Below are positions 24,251 to 31,258 of a stretch of 33,033 nt of DNA, one piece after another. The first letter of the stretch is position 1, and the number at the start of each line of letters is the position of its first letter. A model generated the notes under the pieces. That model searched no databases. It was not told the origin of the DNA and saw only the letters and a program-made list of their open reading frames with translations. The position numbers and the translations under genes were made by a program. Source of the stretch: an uncultured Oscillospiraceae bacterium (lineage in GTDB: Bacteria; Bacillota; Clostridia; Oscillospirales; Oscillospiraceae); NCBI GenBank assembly GCA_910584605.1, contig CAJUAW010000014.1:1-33033 (forward strand), given 5' to 3'.

Positions 24251-24892
24251 ATGGTCCTTTCGATGCTGGCCGGGCGGGACCGGATGCCGCTGGACAACGG
24301 CTTTGATCTGCGGCTGCTGTCGGCGCTGGAGGCGATTCAGGCCCGGCGGGAGGGGCTGGAGCTGGCGGCGGACGGACGGGAGCGGGCGCTGTGCTCCAAC
24401 GCCTGCCTGCTGGCCCGGGCGCTGGAGCGGACGGAGGATCAGATGCCGGTTTTTGCGGACGGCCGGGCGGTGCTGGCCGGACTGACAGCGGAGGAGATCG
24501 CCGCTCTGGCTGCCCGGTGGGCCGCCTTCAGCCGGGAGAACGATCCGGGGCTGGGCCTGCCGCAGGAGGAGCTGGAGCAGGTCAAGCAGGACCTGGCGGG
24601 CAACGCCGGAGAGCGGCTGCGCTGGCGGGTGCTGCGGCAGTTTGGCGCGCTGCCTACCGAGGAGCGGGCCAGGGCCATGAAGGGGCGGGACTACCTCTGG
24701 TGTCTGGCCAATACCATTCTGGACCGGGAGGAGCAGCTGGGGCGCTTATGCCCCAGCTGCCGCGCCCGGGCGCTGGAGGAGCGGTGCTCCAGGTGCGGAC
24801 GCCCTGCGACGGAGTGGGAGGAGGGGACGGACAACCCCACCTTTGATCCAACGCGCTTTGAGGAGCTGAGAGGAGGATGCGGCGTTGACTGA
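24251..24892 (+). CDS. Zinc-ribbon protein in the tail chaperone position
   Basis: A 213-residue protein, function not recognised. The first about 160 residues are helical and rich in Ala, Arg and Leu (ALEAIQARREGLELAADGRERA). They contain a WAAFSRENDPGLGLPQEELEQ segment. The C-terminus has CPSC at 167-170 and CSRC at 179-182, a four-cysteine zinc ribbon with an 8-residue spacer, followed by an acidic stretch. In PBSX-like orders this slot (right after the tube) belongs to the tail assembly chaperone (XkdN); this protein could replace it. Cys-rich ends are not usual for chaperones. The ribosome site is weak (GGGGGCG), so it may be expressed by coupling to the tube gene. Confidence 0.55.
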   Translation: MVLSMLAGRDRMPLDNGFDLRLLSALEAIQARREGLELAADGRERALCSNACLLARALERTEDQMPVFADGRAVLAGLTAEEIAALAARWAAFSRENDPGLGLPQEELEQVKQDLAGNAGERLRWRVLRQFGALPTEERARAMKGRDYLWCLANTILDREEQLGRLCPSCRARALEERCSRCGRPATEWEEGTDNPTFDPTRFEELRGGCGVD

Positions 24893-25577
24893 TTACCTGG
24901 AGGAGCATCTGGAACGATCCGGTGCGCTCCTGAAGCAGGTGCGGAGGATGGAGCAAAGCCTGCCTGGACCGCCTGTTGAGGGGGAGCCGGAAGGGTCTGC
25001 CGGCGGCTCCGATCCCCTTGGGGCGGAGCGCGGCGCAGCTGAACTTGTATCCGAATCCGAGCGGGAGGTTGACGGCTTAAAAGAGAAGGTAGACCGGCTC
25101 GAAAAGGCGGTTGACAATGCGGGCCTGAACGAGGAGTTTCCAGAGGAACAGGCCGGGGACACCGGAGACTGGCAGAACGGCGGTGAGACTGCGGCCCAAG
25201 GGTTCCAGGAGGGGCCGGGAGCGGACCATCCGGAGCATGCCGGGGCTGCCGCCGTTCAGACAAACCAGGAGAAGGCGGAGCCGGGCGGGGTCCCTCTGCT
25301 GGAGCAGCTGGAGGAGCTGGACCGCGCTGCCGCCTCCTGGGCTGTGATGACCGCTGGGGAGGGGCGGCTGGAGCGGTTCCGCTGGGGGGGCGGGGAGAGG
25401 CAGAGCGGGTATCCGGTCTCGCTCGCCGGTCCCCGCAGCGCCGCCGTACCGGAGGAGGTCTGGAGCGGCGGAGGTCTGAGCGGTTCCGCCGGCGCGGAGC
25501 AGGAGTGGGCGGAGCGGGCCGACCGGGCCTTCCGCCGGGACAGCCGCCGCTATGACGGCGGCTTTTCTCTGTATTAG
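24885..25577 (+). CDS. Low-complexity protein in the tape-measure position
   Basis: A 230-residue protein starting at TTG 24885, 8 nt after AGGAGG; the start overlaps the previous stop by 8 nt. It begins with a helix (YLEEHLERSGALLKQVRRME). Residues 30-55 are Gly/Pro/Glu-rich. A short coiled coil lies at about 55-79 (REVDGLKEKVDRLEKAV). A long disordered Gly/Glu part follows, and it ends in RAFRRDSRRYDGGFSLY. I do not recognise the family. Contractile phages have their tape-measure gene (often 600-1500 codons) between the chaperone and the LysM baseplate gene; here this small protein is the only gene in that slot. A tape-measure role is possible but unproven. Confidence 0.55.
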   Translation: MTDYLEEHLERSGALLKQVRRMEQSLPGPPVEGEPEGSAGGSDPLGAERGAAELVSESEREVDGLKEKVDRLEKAVDNAGLNEEFPEEQAGDTGDWQNGGETAAQGFQEGPGADHPEHAGAAAVQTNQEKAEPGGVPLLEQLEELDRAAASWAVMTAGEGRLERFRWGGGERQSGYPVSLAGPRSAAVPEEVWSGGGLSGSAGAEQEWAERADRAFRRDSRRYDGGFSLY

Positions 25578-25587
25578 GAGGTTGTAG

Positions 25588-26160
25588 ATGAATCTGACAC
25601 CGATGCGCTATAAGAGCTACACCTGGCCCCACAATCCGCGGGTCTACTCCATCGCGTTTCAGCGGCCGGTGGCGGTGCACAAGACGCCCTTTGGCCGCTA
25701 CCAGCTCCAGGACCTGGGGATGGGGCACCGGGTCATGGAGGGCGAGGGGGAGTTTGTGGGGACGGGGGCCTATGTGGAATTTCAGCGGCTGGCCAGCGTC
25801 TTCTACGAGGACGGGCCCGGCCTGCTGGTCCACCCTCTGTGGCAGGTGGCCAACGCCTATTTTGTCTCGCTCAGGGTGGAGCAGGCGCCCAGGCCGGACT
25901 ATGTGCGCTACTCCTTTACCTTCTGGGAGGAGTATGGGCTGTACAGCGGACTGGCGGTCCGCACCGGAGGGAGAGGCTCCCAGGCGGGGAGCGGGACGCA
26001 GTCCGGCAGTCAGGCGGTGTGTCACCGGGTGGTGCAGGGGGACACCCTGTGGGCGCTGGCCAGCCAGTACGGCGTGACGCTGGCGGAGCTGATCGCCCTC
26101 AATCCCCAGATCAAAAATCCCAACCTGATCCAAATCGGAGAGGAGGTACGGGTGCGGTGA
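25588..26160 (+). CDS. LysM baseplate/tail-hub protein (XkdP-like)
   Basis: A 190-residue protein. The N-terminal 130 residues (MNLTPMRYKSYTWPHNPRVYSI, then EFVGTGAYVEFQRLASVFYEDGPGLL) are typical of the XkdP/gp53-like tail protein. A Gly/Ser linker follows. Residues 145-190 are a LysM domain (HRVVQGDTLWALASQYGVTL and IALNPQIKNPNLIQIGEEV). It connects the tail tip to the rest of the baseplate and may touch peptidoglycan. TAGGAGG precedes the ATG. The stop overlaps the next GTG start. Confidence 0.85.
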   Translation: MNLTPMRYKSYTWPHNPRVYSIAFQRPVAVHKTPFGRYQLQDLGMGHRVMEGEGEFVGTGAYVEFQRLASVFYEDGPGLLVHPLWQVANAYFVSLRVEQAPRPDYVRYSFTFWEEYGLYSGLAVRTGGRGSQAGSGTQSGSQAVCHRVVQGDTLWALASQYGVTLAELIALNPQIKNPNLIQIGEEVRVR

Positions 26161-27107
26161 CAGCCTGTGTGATTGGCGCGGATCAGACGCGCTGGACGCT
26201 GCCCAAGCTGCTGGCCTGGCGGCTGGAGTACACCGCCGGGGTGCCCTGTGACAGCTTTTGGGTGCGGTGCGCCTGGGATGCGGACAACACCGCCAGGCCG
26301 GAGGACTGGGTGCGCTTTGAGGCTGAGTATGAGGGCGAGCGGGTGTTCACCGGCGTGGTGGATGAGTGCGAGGTGAGCATCACCGCCCAGGGACGGGTGC
26401 TGGAGGTGTCCGGACGGGGGATGGCGGCCCTCCTGCTGGACAACGAGGCCCTGGGGCAGGACTACCAGATTGCCACCCAGAAGGATATCGTCCGGGACCA
26501 CGTGCGGCCCTACGGAATCTCGGTGGCTTCAGGGACCGAGCTCCGGGCGGTTTCTCAGTTTTCTGTCTCCACCGGGAGCAGCGAGTGGTCGGTGGTCTAT
26601 GAGTTTGCCCGCTACTACGGAGGGGTCGCGCCCAGGTTTGACCGGGAGGGCCGGCTGGTGCTGGCCGGGTGGGACGACAGGACGGAGCGGCTGGTGGACG
26701 ACAGCGCGCCTCTGATCTCACTGATACGCCGGGACCGGCGGTACGGAGTGCTGTCTCAGGTGCTGGTGCGGGACCGGTGGAGCGGAATGGTGGAGACGCT
26801 GGACAACAGGGAGTTTACCGCCGCCGGAGGTCAGGCCCGGCGGATCATTACCATGCCGGAGCGGAGCACGTACAAGGACATGCGCTACAGCGGGGCGTTT
26901 CAGCTGGACAAATCCGCCTCGGAGTGGAAGCGCATGGAGGTGACCGTGGGACAGCCCTTCTGCGTCTGGCCGGGGGAGCTGGTGACGGTCCGCCGCAGCG
27001 GACTGGACTGGAACGGCCAGTACCGGGCGGTGGAGGTGACCGTGGGGATGGACATGGGCGGGCGCTGGAGCAGGATGGTGCTGGCGCCCCCTGATTTTAC
27101 AGTTTGA
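26157..27107 (+). CDS. Baseplate hub protein (XkdQ/gpD-like)
   Basis: A 316-residue hub protein of the Mu gp44/P2 gpD/XkdQ class, which forms the trimeric ring under the tube. The N-terminal barrel has WTLPKLLAWRLEYTAGVPCDSFWV and EDWVRFEAEYEGERVFTGVVDE; a mid-domain has GRGMAALLLDNEALGQDY. The C-terminal barrel has GELVTVRRSGLDWNGQYRAVEVTV. The start is GTG 26157, overlapping the XkdP-like stop (GTGA), with AGGAGG about 10 nt before. A longer in-frame reading upstream overlaps the previous gene and has no ribosome site. Full length. Confidence 0.85.
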   Translation: MTACVIGADQTRWTLPKLLAWRLEYTAGVPCDSFWVRCAWDADNTARPEDWVRFEAEYEGERVFTGVVDECEVSITAQGRVLEVSGRGMAALLLDNEALGQDYQIATQKDIVRDHVRPYGISVASGTELRAVSQFSVSTGSSEWSVVYEFARYYGGVAPRFDREGRLVLAGWDDRTERLVDDSAPLISLIRRDRRYGVLSQVLVRDRWSGMVETLDNREFTAAGGQARRIITMPERSTYKDMRYSGAFQLDKSASEWKRMEVTVGQPFCVWPGELVTVRRSGLDWNGQYRAVEVTVGMDMGGRWSRMVLAPPDFTV

Positions 27108-27117
27108 GGTGAGAAGG

Positions 27118-27579
27118 ATGTGGACATCAGAACGAACTCGAAACCTTCCGGTGCGGGAGGCGGCGGCTGAGGTGGGCACTGTCACCCTGGGGGGCGACCC
27201 TGCCGGGGTGAGCCTGGGCGGGGAACGGCGCTGGATCAATGTGTACGGCCCCGGCGGCTACAGCTGGCGGCCCACCTCCGGGGACAAGGTGATGGTGCTC
27301 AAGGCCGGAGCGGAGGGGGAATCCCCCTGTATCCTGGGCACCACCCAGGAGGCGGAGGACCTGAAGCCCGGCGAGATCCGGCTGACTGGCGTGGACTGCG
27401 ACCTCTTCCTGGGACAGGGGCAGGTGGCCATGACCAGCGGAAAGAGCTCCATGTCGCTGGGCAGAGACGGCGTGGAGATGACCGGCGGCGTGTCCGTCAA
27501 CGGCCAGCGGCTGGAGGACATGGTGCGGGAGCTGGCCCGGGAGGCGGCCCTGGCGGCCGTCAGCCAGCTGCTGGGTTAG
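27118..27579 (+). CDS. Baseplate spike/assembly protein (gpV-like)
   Basis: A 153-residue protein with an OB-fold start: VREAAAEVGTVTLGGDPAGVSLGG, then RWINVYGPGGYSWRPTSGDKVMVL, as in gpV and XkdR-type proteins. A glycine-rich beta-helical stretch follows (MTSGKSSMSLGRDGVEMTGG), the form of the needle that pierces the cell, and a short C-terminal helix. The ATG at 27118 is chosen for GAGGTGA 5 nt upstream; an in-frame GTG at 27109 overlaps that ribosome site. No metal-binding HxH tip motif is seen at the C-terminus. Confidence 0.75.
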   Translation: MWTSERTRNLPVREAAAEVGTVTLGGDPAGVSLGGERRWINVYGPGGYSWRPTSGDKVMVLKAGAEGESPCILGTTQEAEDLKPGEIRLTGVDCDLFLGQGQVAMTSGKSSMSLGRDGVEMTGGVSVNGQRLEDMVRELAREAALAAVSQLLG

Positions 27580-27591
27580 AGGAGGAACGCC

Positions 27592-27981
27592 ATGGAGTGG
27601 AAGCTTATAGATGGGGACTATGTCCCCGACGGAACAGGGAGCCTCACCGCGCTGACGGGAGGGGAGGAGGTGCTGGCCCGGGTGCTTTACCGCCTCACCG
27701 CCCGGCGGGGGGCGTTTCCCTTTCTGCCCGAGCTGGGCAGCCGGCTGTATCAGCTGGGCCGGGAAAAGCCCTCCGCCCGCCAGGCGCTGGCCGCGCAGTA
27801 TGTGACCGAGGCCCTGCGGGAGGAGGCGGATCTGGCTGTACAGCTGGTGGAGCTGACCCAGGTGGAGGAGCAGGGGGCGCTCACTGTCTGGCTGACCTGG
27901 CAGGGGGAGGAATTGACCGTCCAGCTGCCCCTTGCGGCGGCTGGACGGTCAGAAGGAGGGGGAAGGTATGAAGACCATTGA
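27592..27981 (+). CDS. Baseplate wedge protein (gp25/W-like, XkdS position)
   Basis: A 129-residue protein of the gp25-like family. It has EVLARVLYRLTARRGAFPF, then LPELGSRLYQLGREKPSARQAL, the conserved G-F-x-x-x-P-E-x-G-S-R pattern, followed by a strand-rich C-terminus. In T4 and PBSX this is part of the wedge that triggers sheath contraction. GGAGGA precedes the ATG. It overlaps the baseplate J gene by 14 bp, so they are coupled. Confidence 0.82.
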   Translation: MEWKLIDGDYVPDGTGSLTALTGGEEVLARVLYRLTARRGAFPFLPELGSRLYQLGREKPSARQALAAQYVTEALREEADLAVQLVELTQVEEQGALTVWLTWQGEELTVQLPLAAAGRSEGGGRYEDH

Positions 27982-29023
27982 CGAAATTTATCAGGAGATG
28001 CTGGTCTGCTTTGGGGAGCAGACCGGGCTGGAACCCCGGGAGGGGTGCGACCTGTCCGCCCGGCTGTACGCGCTGGCGGCCCAGGTCTACTCCCTGTATG
28101 TGCAGGCGGACTGGGTGGTGCGGCAGGCGTTTCCCCAGACTGCGGAGGGGGAGTATCTGGACGCCCACGCCCAGCTGCGGGGGCTGGAGCGCAAGCCGGC
28201 GGTGACTGCGGAGGGGACCGTCCGGTTTGCGGCGGGAGAGGTCTCGGACGCCCCCAGGGAGATCCCCCAGGGGACGGTCTGCATGACGGCGGGGCTTGTC
28301 CGGTTTGAGACCACAGAACCCGCCGCGATCCCGGCGGGACAGCTGACGGCAGATGTGCCCGTCCAGGCGCTGGAGCCGGGAAAGCTGGGCAATGTGTCCG
28401 CCAGAGCCATTGTGTCCATGGCGGTGGCGCCCATCGGCGTTTCCGCCTGCACCAATCCGGAGCCCTGCGCCGGAGGGGCGGACGGCGAGACCGATGAGGA
28501 GCTGCGCGTCCGGGTGCTGGAGACCTTCAAGCGCCTGCCCAACGGCGCCAACAGCGCCTTCTACCAGCAGGGGGCGCTGTCCTTCGACCAGGTGGCGGCT
28601 GCGGCGGTGATCCCCCGGCCCAGGGGAGTGGGGTCGGTGGATATCGTCCCCGCCACCCTGGCCGGACTGCCCGGTCAGGAGCTGCTGAAGGAGCTGACGG
28701 ATTACTTTGAGGCGCGGCGGGAGATCGCCGTGGACCTGCAGGTACGGGCTCCGGAGACGGTGACGGTGAATATCGCCGTGGCAGTGGAGGCGGAAGAGGG
28801 CCGAAACAGCGCGGAGGTGCTGGGCCGGGTGGAGGAGGCCGTCCGGGGCTGGTTTAACGGCAGGCTGCTGGGCCAGCGCATCCTCCGGGCCAGACTGGGG
28901 GAGATTATCTACCACTGTGAAGGTGTGGCCAACTATTCCATCACCACTCCGGCGGCGGATGTGGCAGTCAGGGAGGACCAGCTGCCCCTGCTGGGCACGC
29001 TGCGGGTGGAGGCGAAGGTATGA
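27968..29023 (+). CDS. Baseplate J protein (XkdT-like)
   Basis: A 351-residue baseplate J protein. It begins MKTIDEIYQEMLVCFGEQTG, then the conserved VVRQAFPQTAEGEYLDAHAQ (the AxGxxLD-like motif), GLERKPAVTAEGTVRF and GADGETDEELRVRVLETF, all typical of the J/XkdT family. The C-terminal region has RARLGEIIYHCEGVANYSI. It links the wedge to tail fibres and to gp25-like W. The ATG at 27968 follows GGAAGG; longer in-frame forms lack a ribosome site. Its stop overlaps the following start. Confidence 0.9.
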   Translation: MKTIDEIYQEMLVCFGEQTGLEPREGCDLSARLYALAAQVYSLYVQADWVVRQAFPQTAEGEYLDAHAQLRGLERKPAVTAEGTVRFAAGEVSDAPREIPQGTVCMTAGLVRFETTEPAAIPAGQLTADVPVQALEPGKLGNVSARAIVSMAVAPIGVSACTNPEPCAGGADGETDEELRVRVLETFKRLPNGANSAFYQQGALSFDQVAAAAVIPRPRGVGSVDIVPATLAGLPGQELLKELTDYFEARREIAVDLQVRAPETVTVNIAVAVEAEEGRNSAEVLGRVEEAVRGWFNGRLLGQRILRARLGEIIYHCEGVANYSITTPAADVAVREDQLPLLGTLRVEAKV

Positions 29024-29589
29024 AGCACGCCCAATGCATGCGGGACCTGCTGCGTCCCCTGGGAATCTACAGACTGGATGCGCCCTTCAACGGCGGAGAG
29101 CTGGATGTACAGGGCGAAGAGCTGGACAAGGTGATGGCCTGGTTGGAGGAGGTCCAGCGAGAGAACTCTCTGACCACGGCGGAGGACTGGGGGCTGGAGA
29201 ACATCGCCCGGCTGTTTGTCCGCCGTCCGGTGGCGGACCAGCCCAGAAAGCTGGCCGCCGCCTTGGCCGCCCTGCTGCGCATCGGCGGGGACAGCTTTAC
29301 TCTGGGGGCCATCAACGACACCATCACCGGCTGCGGCGTCCCCGCGGTGGTGAAGGAGCGGGGGAAGGGAGAGGTGTCCGTCTCCTTCCCCGGCGTGGCC
29401 GGGGAGCCGGCCAACTTTGAGGAGCTGAAAAAGATCATTGAGGATATCCTGCCCACCCACCTGGGGATCGAGTATGACTTCTGGTACCTGACATGGGAGG
29501 AGCTGGAGGCCAACTTCCACAGCTGGCAGGAGATCGAGGACCTGGAGCTGTCCTGGACCCGGCTGGAGACCTTTGTGGAGTATCTGTAG
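29020..29589 (+). CDS. Tail protein XkdU/gpI-like, last gene of the phage block
   Basis: A 189-residue protein of the XkdU/YmfQ (DUF2313) type. It has RDLLRPLGIYRLDAPFNGG, then EVQRENSLTTAEDWGLENIARLF, and ends SWQEIEDLELSWTRLETFVEYL; the C-terminal TWEELEANF/SWQEIEDL repeat is usual. It would connect the baseplate to receptor-binding fibres, but no fibre gene follows: the next gene, spmB, is convergent and its stop is 2 bp away. There is no terminator at this end. Confidence 0.86.
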   Translation: MKHAQCMRDLLRPLGIYRLDAPFNGGELDVQGEELDKVMAWLEEVQRENSLTTAEDWGLENIARLFVRRPVADQPRKLAAALAALLRIGGDSFTLGAINDTITGCGVPAVVKERGKGEVSVSFPGVAGEPANFEELKKIIEDILPTHLGIEYDFWYLTWEELEANFHSWQEIEDLELSWTRLETFVEYL

Positions 29590-29591
29590 CA

Positions 29592-30113
29592 TCACCCGAA
29601 GCAGATCCGGACCGCCCAGGCGGCGGCGAGAAAGCCGGTGAGGTCGGCGCACAGAGCGGCGGGGACGGCGTAGCGGGTTTTGGTGATGCCCACCGCGCCG
29701 AAGTAGACAGCGATGGTGTAGAAGGTGGTCTCGGTGGAGCCCAGCATGACGGCGGCGGTGCGGCCCAGGGTGGAGTCGGGGCCGTAGGTGGAGATGAGCT
29801 CCGCCCCTACCCCTAAAGCGGCGGAGCCGCTGATGGGCCGCACCAGCATCAGGGGCAGCAGCTCCGAGGGCAGGCCCAGCCGGTCCAGGAGGGGGGCCAG
29901 GGCCTGAGCCAGCAGCTCCAGCGCGCCCGAGGCCCGGAGCATATACACCGCCGTCATCAGCCCGATGAGAGCGGGGACGATGCGCAGCAGAGTGTCCAGC
30001 CCTGAGCCCGCTCCCTGGACCAGGGCGGAGTAGACGTCGACCCGGCGGCCGGCGGCGTAGACGGCGATGGCCCCGATGGTCAGGGGGACCAGCATGGTGA
30101 ACAAGAGATCCAT
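29592..30113 (-). CDS. spmB: Spore maturation protein B
   Basis: A 173-residue membrane protein with about four to five segments (LLFTMLVPLTIGAIAVYAAG, TLLRIVPALIGLMTAVYML). It has the nucleoside-recognition (Gate)-type motif MLVRPISGSAALGVGAELI and GSTETTFYTIAVYFGAVG, both characteristic of SpmB. SpmA and SpmB are needed for spore core dehydration in Bacillus and Clostridium. The ATG at 30113 follows GAGGG within the spmA end; a longer upstream frame is out of place because it overlaps spmA. Gap to spmA is 2 bp, and the stop is 2 bp from the convergent phage gene. Confidence 0.95.
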   Translation of the reverse strand: MDLLFTMLVPLTIGAIAVYAAGRRVDVYSALVQGAGSGLDTLLRIVPALIGLMTAVYMLRASGALELLAQALAPLLDRLGLPSELLPLMLVRPISGSAALGVGAELISTYGPDSTLGRTAAVMLGSTETTFYTIAVYFGAVGITKTRYAVPAALCADLTGFLAAAWAVRICFG

Positions 30114-30115
30114 GG

Positions 30116-30694
30116 TTAATCCCTCCAGACTTTGGAAAACAGCTTGCAGGCGGCAATTCCAACCCCCACGGACAGAGCGGAGGCCAGCCAGACGGCGGGG
30201 AGGATGTCGAAGGGGGTCTGACAGCCCTCTGCCGCCCGGACGGAGGCCACCGTGGTGGGGATGAGCTGGATGGAGGCGGTGTTGCATACTACCAGCATGC
30301 ACAGGCTGTCAGAGGCCGTGCCGGGGCTGGACCGGGCCAGACGGCGTGCGGCCTCCAGGCCCAGAGGGGTGGCGGCGCTGCCCAGCCCCAGCAGGTTGGC
30401 GGACACGTTGGCGGAGATGCTGTCCATGGCCTCCCGGTCCCGGGCCGCCTGGGGAAACAGCTGGCGCAGGATGGGGGACAGCAGCCGGGACAGCTGATCG
30501 GCCAGCCCGGACTGGCGCATCACCTCCATCACGCCGGTCCACAGGCACAGCATCCCCGCGATGGACAGCGCCAGCTGCACCGCCGCCGAGGTGCCCTCCA
30601 CCGCCGCGGCCGCTACCTCGGGCCCGCGCCCGGTGGCCAATCCGCACAGAATGGAAAGCACCACCATCCCGGTCCAGATTACAGTCATTGTCAA
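30116..30694 (-). CDS. spmA: Spore maturation protein A
   Basis: A 192-residue membrane protein with the SpmA/SpmB gate fold. Signatures are ISANVSANLLGLGSAATPLGLEA, typical of SpmA, and SLCMLVVCNTASIQLIPTT. It acts with SpmB in spore core dehydration and heat resistance. Start choice: GGGAGGGG lies 7 nt before a TTG at 30694 and 13 nt before an ATG at 30688. TTG is preferred for spacing; the difference is two residues. It is first in a two-gene operon with spmB and marks the host as an endospore former or a descendant of one. Confidence 0.95.
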   Translation of the reverse strand: MTMTVIWTGMVVLSILCGLATGRGPEVAAAAVEGTSAAVQLALSIAGMLCLWTGVMEVMRQSGLADQLSRLLSPILRQLFPQAARDREAMDSISANVSANLLGLGSAATPLGLEAARRLARSSPGTASDSLCMLVVCNTASIQLIPTTVASVRAAEGCQTPFDILPAVWLASALSVGVGIAACKLFSKVWRD

Positions 30695-30845
30695 GGCCGA
30701 TCCCCTCCCTCTTGTCCCATCTATACGGAGGGAACTGGAAAATCATGTCTGCGGGAAAGGTGGAAATTTACAAAAAAATCCAGCCCATACCTTCTTTTCC
30801 ACAAAAATTCTACATTTTTCACCCTATTTTGCCCGATAGAAACAG

Positions 30846-30874
30846 TTGACATTGCATTTTTTTGCCGCTACAAT
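30846..30874 (+). promoter_or_regulatory. Promoter of the AbrB-family gene
   Basis: A consensus TTGACA (30846-30851) and TACAAT (30869-30874) with exactly 17 bp between them. The leader of about 65 nt holds a hairpin near the transcript start: CCGGAG and CTCCGG flank GCCT-rich bases at about 30891-30914. Confidence 0.88.
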
Positions 30875-30946
30875 AGAAGAGAAAGATGTGCCGGAGCCAG
30901 GCCTTGGACTCCGGGTCCGTGTAACGATAACAAAGGAGGCAATTAC

Positions 30947-31198
30947 ATGAAATCCACTGGCATTGTCCGAAAGGTGGACGAACTGGGCCGCATCGTACTG
31001 CCCATCGAGCTGCGCCGTACTCTGGACATCGAGGAGAAGGATTCCTTGGAGATCTACATGGACGGTCCGTCCATCGTGCTGAAGAAATTTCAGCCAGCCT
31101 GCATCTTTTGCGATAACGAGAAGGATATCATTGAGTTCCGAGGGAAAAATATTTGTCCGAGATGCTTTCAGGAGATGAGCGCCTCCTTTCAAAAGTGA
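30947..31198 (+). CDS. AbrB/SpoVT-family transcriptional regulator with a C-terminal zinc knuckle
   Basis: An 83-residue protein. Residues 1-48 are an AbrB-type swapped-hairpin DNA-binding domain: STGIVRKVDELGRIVLPIEL, RRTLDIEEKDSLEIYMD and IVLKKF. Residues 52-73 carry CIFC (C52, C55) and CPRC (C70, C73), a zinc knuckle not present in classical AbrB. The strong AAAGGAGG lies 7 nt before the ATG. The gene has its own promoter and terminator. AbrB-like proteins in spore formers control transition-state or spore genes, and the spmAB genes lie close by, divergently. The target set is unknown. Confidence 0.9.
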   Translation: MKSTGIVRKVDELGRIVLPIELRRTLDIEEKDSLEIYMDGPSIVLKKFQPACIFCDNEKDIIEFRGKNICPRCFQEMSASFQK

Positions 31199-31211
31199 AT
31201 TGAGGATACAG

Positions 31212-31245
31212 CAGGCCCCCCGGCTGACGCCGGGGGGCCTGTTTT
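31212..31245 (+). terminator. Terminator after the AbrB-family gene
   Basis: CAGGCCCCCCGGC (31212-31224), loop TGAC, and the exact complement (31229-31241) form a 13-bp GC-rich stem followed by TTTT and more Ts. It lies 13 bp after the stop codon. It also separates this gene from the convergent hypothetical gene ending at 31259. Confidence 0.93.
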
Positions 31246-31258
31246 GTGTGTTTGATGA

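Noticed and set aside
24860-24900. Programmed frameshift joining the zinc-ribbon and tape-measure-slot proteins
   Set aside because: The frames differ by +1 and there is no A/G slippery run of the usual -1 type; a good Shine-Dalgarno before TTG 24885 explains expression without a shift.
16976-29589. Tailocin (headless contractile bacteriocin)
   Set aside because: Terminase, portal and major capsid genes are present and look intact, and no fibre or lysis genes are seen, so a DNA-packaging particle is more likely than a tailocin.
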